Below, piece by piece: positions 59,325 through 64,000 of a stretch of 64,000 nucleotides of DNA. The translations under genes and the position numbers were made by a program. Source of the stretch: Marinobacter salinus. GTDB taxonomy: Bacteria; Pseudomonadota; Gammaproteobacteria; Pseudomonadales; Oleiphilaceae. Within the stretch, counting starts at the first letter, position 1. The number at the start of each line of letters is the position of its first letter. A model generated the notes under the pieces. It made no database searches and was not told the DNA's origin. It saw only the letters and a program-made list of their open reading frames with translations. Location of the stretch: positions 124,001 through 188,000 of the forward strand of contig NZ_CP017715.1 of NCBI RefSeq assembly GCF_001854125.1, written 5' to 3'.

Positions 59325-60443
59325 TCAGAGCTCCCCATATCCGGAGTCACGGTGTCTTCTGCCACTCAGTCTGTCCAGTATGAAGTGAGCTGCTCGCAGT
59401 ACGCCCATGAGCAGCGGTCCAAAGAGCCAAAGCAGCCAGCTGCCAAGGTAAAGAGCCGGAATCAATAGCAGCAACCATCCAGCAAACTGAACGGCCAGCG
59501 CGGGATAGCCCAACACATCCGCAACACCCGCGAAAAAGTCACTGATAAGGCTGGGATGGGCAATCACGAGGTAGCCGGCACCAATAACCAGGGGCCACTT
59601 CGCGTAGCGGGCGCTGCTCAGCACCATACGACCACCCTGACTGACACGTGCCGCCAAAGCCGCCGAACGGGTGCCGCGGCTCGCACCTTTGGTGGTGACC
59701 GTTGCGGCGCGTCCCATGCGGAGTACTTTTACGGCACTGGCGAAGACCAGAACATCGACCGATGCCCAGCCGAGATCGCTGGCGCTAAGTTCTTCACCCG
59801 CGCGATAACTGGTTTCCAGGCTACGGATGCCGCTGGTGAAAAACTGGTTCAGTCCCTCCAGCATGCGTTCCGTGACGATCCACTGGGTTCCACCCTCGGC
59901 ATCCACAATAAACTGACCGAGGAAATCATGACCTTCACTCTTGATAAAGTTCACCGCATACCAGCCTCTCTCTTCCGGGGTTAGCGACCGGTACGGGTCT
60001 TTGGCCTGGTCTGTGGTATCGGGGGTGCCGGCAAAATATTGTTTTATTGCCTGGTAGCGCTGTCTTGCCTGATTCATCAGCTCAATGGAGCGGATAGGCC
60101 GTGCCAGAAAATGATGGATTGGTAGCAGTATCGCCTCCCCATATTGCCTCAGAATAGCCTGAAATTCAGGTTCCGTGCCGTACAGCGAAAATACGGTAGG
60201 GGCCATGTCGGGATAGCGGATAAACGCGGCCTGCGCTTTCAGGATCAGCAACGGGTCGTCGGCAAGGTCCAGCAGTATTGCCTGCAACTCGACCGGTTGT
60301 TCACCAATGCCAGGAAATTCACCCAAGACATCGTCGGCCTGAATCTGAATCAATTTCTGCTCAATAGGCACAGGGCGGGCGGCCACGCTGAAAACGGTCG
60401 CCAGCACGAGGGCCAAGCCACAAATTATGAAAAGTTTCTTCAC
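59325..60443 (-). CDS. hypothetical membrane protein with signal sequence
   Basis: A 372-residue protein of unknown function. It has an N-terminal signal sequence (KLFIICGLALVLATVFSVAA), a helical periplasmic-like part with a conserved-looking SLTPEERGWYAVNFIKSEGH, a cluster of small residues (TTKGASRGTRSAALAARVSQ), and C-terminal membrane helices (AKWPLVIGAGYLVIAHPSLI; LAVQFAGWLLLLIPALYLGS). It is divergent from the STAS-like gene. Confidence 0.65.
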   Translation of the reverse strand: MKKLFIICGLALVLATVFSVAARPVPIEQKLIQIQADDVLGEFPGIGEQPVELQAILLDLADDPLLILKAQAAFIRYPDMAPTVFSLYGTEPEFQAILRQYGEAILLPIHHFLARPIRSIELMNQARQRYQAIKQYFAGTPDTTDQAKDPYRSLTPEERGWYAVNFIKSEGHDFLGQFIVDAEGGTQWIVTERMLEGLNQFFTSGIRSLETSYRAGEELSASDLGWASVDVLVFASAVKVLRMGRAATVTTKGASRGTRSAALAARVSQGGRMVLSSARYAKWPLVIGAGYLVIAHPSLISDFFAGVADVLGYPALAVQFAGWLLLLIPALYLGSWLLWLFGPLLMGVLRAAHFILDRLSGRRHRDSGYGEL

Positions 60444-60557
60444 ATGCTCACCAATCGGAATTACTCACAGCCATGGGCACACCCGGCCTGTTCCAAGTCT
60501 ACAATGGATAACTGTACACTGATTTGGGCGCAAGGACTGAGCAAGGAGGGTCTGGAA

Positions 60558-60938
60558 ATGACAATCAAACAGCATGGCGTGTCCATCGGCATTAACAGGG
60601 TCGATGATGATGTTTTTCTGTCCTTCAAGGCACAGGGAAAGCTGACCCACGATGACTTCAAAACGATTAGCCCGATGATTAATGGTGCCCTGGAGGGAGT
60701 GGAAAAACGGAAAGTTAAAGTGCTCTTTGATGCCTCGGAACTTGAGGGCTGGGAAGTGCGGGCGGCCTGGGATGATTTCAATCTGTCTTTAAAGCATGGC
60801 CTGCAAGTAGACAAAATCGCGGTTTTTGGTCACAAGGTCTGGCAGGACAACATCGCAAAGGTTGCCAACTGGTTCATGGCGGGCGAGCTGAAGTTCTTCG
60901 AGCATGAGGCAGATGCTCTCATGTGGTTGAATGGATAA
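60558..60938 (+). CDS. STAS/SEC14 (SpoIIAA-like) domain protein
   Basis: A 126-residue SpoIIAA-like protein: LSFKAQGKLTHDDFKTISPM, KVKVLFDASELEGWEVRAAW and KIAVFGHKVWQDNIAKVANW. The fold resembles CRAL-TRIO and STAS domains; proposed roles are lipid or membrane association. ATG 60558 follows AAGGAGGG. It is monocistronic. Confidence 0.85.
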   Translation: MTIKQHGVSIGINRVDDDVFLSFKAQGKLTHDDFKTISPMINGALEGVEKRKVKVLFDASELEGWEVRAAWDDFNLSLKHGLQVDKIAVFGHKVWQDNIAKVANWFMAGELKFFEHEADALMWLNG

Positions 60939-60998
60939 CGTTTACTGAGGCATTTGTCACTAGTCGTATCGCTCACCATTTTGTCCCGGCGCGGGTTA

Positions 60999-61016
60999 GC
61001 GGGCCCCGGGGCCCGC
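60999..61016. repeat. 18-bp perfect GC palindrome
   Basis: GCGGGCCCCGGGGCCCGC lies between the convergent STAS-like and oleate hydratase genes, with no T run. It may help to end both transcripts. Confidence 0.5.
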
Positions 61017-61044
61017 ATCGTAGGTCGTCAGTTTTTAGCGTCTC

Positions 61045-63066
61045 TCAGCGACGCCTGCTCAGGTTGTCTATTGCCCCCTGAATCCACCTTTTCGCCGTGT
61101 CCAGCGTGTGGCTGTCTTCGATCAGGCTGCGCAGCGTGCTCAGCTGTTGTTCAAACAGTCCGTGCGTGCGCAGGTCCTCGGGCTTTTCACCGGGGCCGAG
61201 CGGCAGGATATTTTCCAGATAAGTTCCCCCCAGAACCCTGCGAAGGATGCCTTCGCCCAGAAATGCCTCGTCGTTGTTCAGCGTACGAGTTGCCCGCAAC
61301 AAACGGCGAATATCGTATTGGCCAGGATAGATGTCAGGCACCTGTTTCTTGATGCCAAGAAGGCTGTATACGCCGATGCGAGCCGTGCGAACTGAGCTTT
61401 CCAGGGTGAATACCACGTCGTTGTGGGTTTCTACAAATTGACCCAGGCAGGCGAGGTTGGTGGAGCCCTCCGGTACCGCCCAGGGGCGATCACCTCTGGC
61501 GCGGGGCATGAACTGAGCTGTGATGTAGGGCATCAGGGCGGTGCGGACTTTGGTGGCGGCGATGACTTCGTCCACCTGGTTGATGAGTCCGAGGTGGTAA
61601 CACAGCTCGATCAGTATTTCCTTGCCAGTACATTCCGGCATAGGCTTTTTCACATAGTCGCCGGGCTTGTCCATCATCAAGGCATAGACCCAAGGCACGA
61701 TGACATCAGCGGGCTGGTCCGGAAAATGGGGCTGGCGGTTGACGGTGAAGCTCATTAACCAGGCCGAGTCGGTGAAGGTGATGATGCCGCCAGTGACCGT
61801 TTTTCCGGAATAAGGGTCGTTGACTGACAGTTCTTTCAGCTTCTCCGTCAGCGGCGACGGTCTGCAGGTCAGTGTTGCCGACTCCCATGTTGAAGCGGGT
61901 ACGTTACCGCAGAATTTGTCAGGGCGCCCGAACGCCGGTGACTTCCCTGCGAGGTTTCTCCAAAGCTGCCAGCTTGAACCAACGTTAGGGTCCGCCTCGT
62001 TTACCCGTAATTCGGGAGCCGTATCGTCATCACCGTAGGCGGTGTCCTCTACGATCGAGCCTGTGGTTACGAACACCAGATCGCGCTGGTGAACCTTGAT
62101 GGTTTTGTCCCCACTGCTGGTGTGGCACTGGATTCCGGTGGTGGTTTTGGTGTCGCCACTGATATCCATCTCCAGGTCATACACGATGGTGTCGTACTGG
62201 ACCTTGACGCCCTGTTTCTTCAGCCACGCCATTAATGGGCGAACAAAGCTGTCGTACTGGTTATATTTCGGAAAGACGAGCGAGGTCATGTCGTTCAGAC
62301 CGTCCATAAGATGCAGGAAACGGTGCATATACAGCTTCATTTCCAGCACCGAATGCCAGTTTTCGAAAGCAAACATGGTGCGCCAGAAGGTGTAGAAGTT
62401 GCTGTTCAGAAAGCCCTCGCTGAACCAGTCCTCCACCTTGATGTCGTCCAGGTCTTCCTTGCGTGCCAGGAAAAGCCGTACCAGCTCCAACTGCTGTAGC
62501 CGGCTAAGTCCCATTGTTGAAAAGTCCCGGATCTGGCCCTGTTTTTCGAGAAGCCGAGCTTTTGACCAGTTCTTGTCGGAGTCATTTACGATCCGGTACT
62601 CGTCGAGCACGGTGAAAGGCTCGGGTAATTCCAGAGCAGGTATTTCCGAGAACACATCCCAGAAGTTCTGGTAGGTCATCTCCATCTCGCGGCCACCGCG
62701 GACGATGTAGCCATCCTCGGCATTGCCCGCGCCATCAAGCGCGCCGCCTTCGACCTCCTGGGATTCAAGAATCGTAATGTTCCCTGCCGGCATGTGGCCG
62801 TCCCGGATAAGGAAGAAGGCTGCCGAAAGGCCTCCAATGCCGCTGCCAATGATGTAGGCATGGCGTTTCTCGATGTCCCTGGTGGGCAGTGGACGGTGAT
62901 TGACGTAGCTCCCATGCAGGTCTGCGGGTGGCAGTGGCGTATCAAGGCCGTTATGTAGGTGCCTGGATGAGGCGTCCGGAGTTACATCCACGGCTTGTTT
63001 GGTCATGGCGTCAATGTGAGTTTTAAGACGGGAGGTATCGAATTTGGGCGATTGACGGCGGGTCAT
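61045..63066 (-). CDS. ohyA: oleate hydratase
   Basis: A 673-residue FAD protein. [20 protein letters not shown] binds FAD, and [20 protein letters not shown] carries the family's catalytic Glu region. It hydrates the cis-9 double bond of oleic and related acids to 10-hydroxy fatty acids. The N-terminus has an extra 60 or so residues before the FAD motif compared with shorter hydratases. Start ATG 63066 has AAGGAG upstream. It is monocistronic. Confidence 0.92.
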   Translation of the reverse strand: MTRRQSPKFDTSRLKTHIDAMTKQAVDVTPDASSRHLHNGLDTPLPPADLHGSYVNHRPLPTRDIEKRHAYIIGSGIGGLSAAFFLIRDGHMPAGNITILESQEVEGGALDGAGNAEDGYIVRGGREMEMTYQNFWDVFSEIPALELPEPFTVLDEYRIVNDSDKNWSKARLLEKQGQIRDFSTMGLSRLQQLELVRLFLARKEDLDDIKVEDWFSEGFLNSNFYTFWRTMFAFENWHSVLEMKLYMHRFLHLMDGLNDMTSLVFPKYNQYDSFVRPLMAWLKKQGVKVQYDTIVYDLEMDISGDTKTTTGIQCHTSSGDKTIKVHQRDLVFVTTGSIVEDTAYGDDDTAPELRVNEADPNVGSSWQLWRNLAGKSPAFGRPDKFCGNVPASTWESATLTCRPSPLTEKLKELSVNDPYSGKTVTGGIITFTDSAWLMSFTVNRQPHFPDQPADVIVPWVYALMMDKPGDYVKKPMPECTGKEILIELCYHLGLINQVDEVIAATKVRTALMPYITAQFMPRARGDRPWAVPEGSTNLACLGQFVETHNDVVFTLESSVRTARIGVYSLLGIKKQVPDIYPGQYDIRRLLRATRTLNNDEAFLGEGILRRVLGGTYLENILPLGPGEKPEDLRTHGLFEQQLSTLRSLIEDSHTLDTAKRWIQGAIDNLSRRR

Positions 63067-63421
63067 GGTGGTCTCCTTCCTGGGAGTATGTTTGGTGCGT
63101 AAACGGCCAGCTGTGTTTATAGCATGGGGTGGCCCTTCGCCCGATGATCAGGGTCAAGGCGGTGCTCTTTCGGGAGCTGCGCTGTTTAAATTTGTAATTT
63201 CCGGATCATTAGCGGCGCTGAATTCACATGGCCCGCAGTAGGCGTTATTTTAATTAAGTAATAAAAACATAAGGTTGCGATCAGTCTTAAGGATTTTTTG
63301 GAGTTACATTGGATGTCTTGATGTTGTCAATTGTAAGTGTCATTTTTCTGACGAATTTGGGCGCGTGAATCGGAGCCGAGTCGCAAAACATCACAAAGCC
63401 GGGGTGTATCATTTTTGTACT
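63067..63421. other. 355-nt gene-free region
   Basis: Divergent intergenic region between the oleate hydratase and lipoprotein genes. It is AT-rich around 63240-63350 and presumably holds both promoters. I see no clear operator, repeat or RNA gene. Confidence 0.4.
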
Positions 63422-64000
63422 ATGTCAAATAAACGGTGCAAAAACATGTCAAATCGCGGCAATAAAATGGTTAAGCAAGGACTGCTGATTTTACCCCTGG
63501 CGGCACTGCTTTCCGGCTGCGGTCTGGATTTTTCCGAGGATAACAGCGTCACTGGGAGTAGCGGCGCGCCGTTGCAGGACTCAGGCGAGCCGATGGCTCA
63601 GGTTGCGGGGGCCGCAATAAAGGGTGTGATTCGACAGGGCCTGGTAACGGCTAATCGTCTGGAGTCAGACAAAGCGGGAATTTATGTCGCTGACCGATTG
63701 GCTGCGAAGCCGGTACGAACGGCTGACGACGGCAGTTATGAGTTGCGTTTGCGTGGTAAAGCTGACGGTTGGGCTTTGGTGGAACTTCGGGCCGATCAGT
63801 CCACGCGTATGGTCTGTGACGTGTTGCCAGGTTGTGACCAGGCGAATGGTGAAACAGTTGCTTTCGGTCAGACCCTGGGCCTGGGCAGCGACTTTGCGCT
63901 TCGTGGTGCCGGGGATCTGATTACCGAGACAGTGTACCTGACACCGCTGACTCATCTGGCGGTGGCCCTGGCGGAGCGCAACAGCGAGGGGCTTTCCCCG
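63422..64000 (+). CDS. lipoprotein (3' end outside the window)
   Basis: The frame is open to the last base, giving 193 residues so far. MVKQGLLILPLAALLSGC is a lipoprotein signal with lipobox LSGC, followed by a low-complexity linker (EDNSVTGSSGAPLQDSGEP) and a beta-rich domain (DDGSYELRLRGKADGWALVE) with a Cys pair (MVCDVLPGCDQ). No good ribosome-binding site distinguishes ATG 63422, 63446 and 63467; the last gives the most usual signal peptide. The family is not recognised. Confidence 0.7.
   Translation, partial: MSNKRCKNMSNRGNKMVKQGLLILPLAALLSGCGLDFSEDNSVTGSSGAPLQDSGEPMAQVAGAAIKGVIRQGLVTANRLESDKAGIYVADRLAAKPVRTADDGSYELRLRGKADGWALVELRADQSTRMVCDVLPGCDQANGETVAFGQTLGLGSDFALRGAGDLITETVYLTPLTHLAVALAERNSEGLSP

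Overview
The window reads as a chromosomal stretch of a marine or halophilic gammaproteobacterium, most likely Marinobacter or a close relative. That assignment is inferred from gene content: a homoprotocatechuate (hpa) cluster with a TRAP transporter, a phaC/phaB/phaZ polyester locus, oleate hydratase, RadD, DUF3010 and PBPRA1643-type SEC-C proteins, PEP-CTERM-type sorting tails and isolated lldD. No rRNA, tRNA, CRISPR array, intact insertion sequence or prophage was recognised.

Layout. 1-27.9 kb is a mosaic of short housekeeping and accessory units: a PfpI-type protein, a ribbon-helix-helix protein, a potassium channel with a zinc-ribbon tail, a wHTH/TPR regulator, radD, lldD, slyD, a ferric-reductase-like flavocytochrome, an Ada variant, a cold-shock protein, a chemoreceptor, a GST, a patatin, YqeY, a VWA plus J-domain pair, an M28 peptidase, a NADAR protein, and a CsgG/DUF4810/DUF799 lipoprotein operon. 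This part also carries six intergenic copies of a CCGGGACAGAT-type motif and two gene-end remnants (of slyD and radD), which look like scars of past insertion or recombination.

28-43 kb is one functional island for meta-cleavage of homoprotocatechuate. Read leftwards from 38.9 kb it encodes hpaH, hpaI, hpaG1, hpaG2, hpaE, a frameshifted hpaA, hpaR, an MFS exporter, hpaD and a MobA-like flavin monooxygenase. Read rightwards it encodes hpaF, a three-part TRAP transporter and a universal stress protein. The usual two-component 4-hydroxyphenylacetate hydroxylase HpaBC is absent; the MobA-like enzyme sits where the ring-hydroxylating step would be expected, which suggests 3-hydroxyphenylacetate as a possible substrate. 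A palindromic box (TTAGTTAACATATTAACTAA and variants) marks four promoter regions of the island and is a good HpaR operator candidate. A different motif (GAAAAGTGCAA) lies about 155 nt upstream of both hpaD and the monooxygenase gene.

43-47.7 kb holds a DMT exporter, a LysR regulator, a nitroreductase and a second stress protein, tied together by a shared TTCC-N5-GGAA box, then a maleate-isomerase-family protein lacking the expected cysteines and a DUF2784 membrane protein. 47.7-51.7 kb is the polyhydroxyalkanoate locus (synthase, acetoacetyl-CoA reductase, depolymerase) with a perfect 22-bp inverted repeat in the middle. 51.9-64 kb contains a CSLREA/beta-helix surface protein with a JDVT-CTERM-like tail, a PEP-CTERM protein, several conserved small proteins, a flavin reductase, a decayed homocysteine S-methyltransferase, a LysR regulator, a STAS-like protein, oleate hydratase and the start of a lipoprotein gene that runs off the window.

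All functional calls come from motif and family recognition by eye; none was confirmed by a database search.
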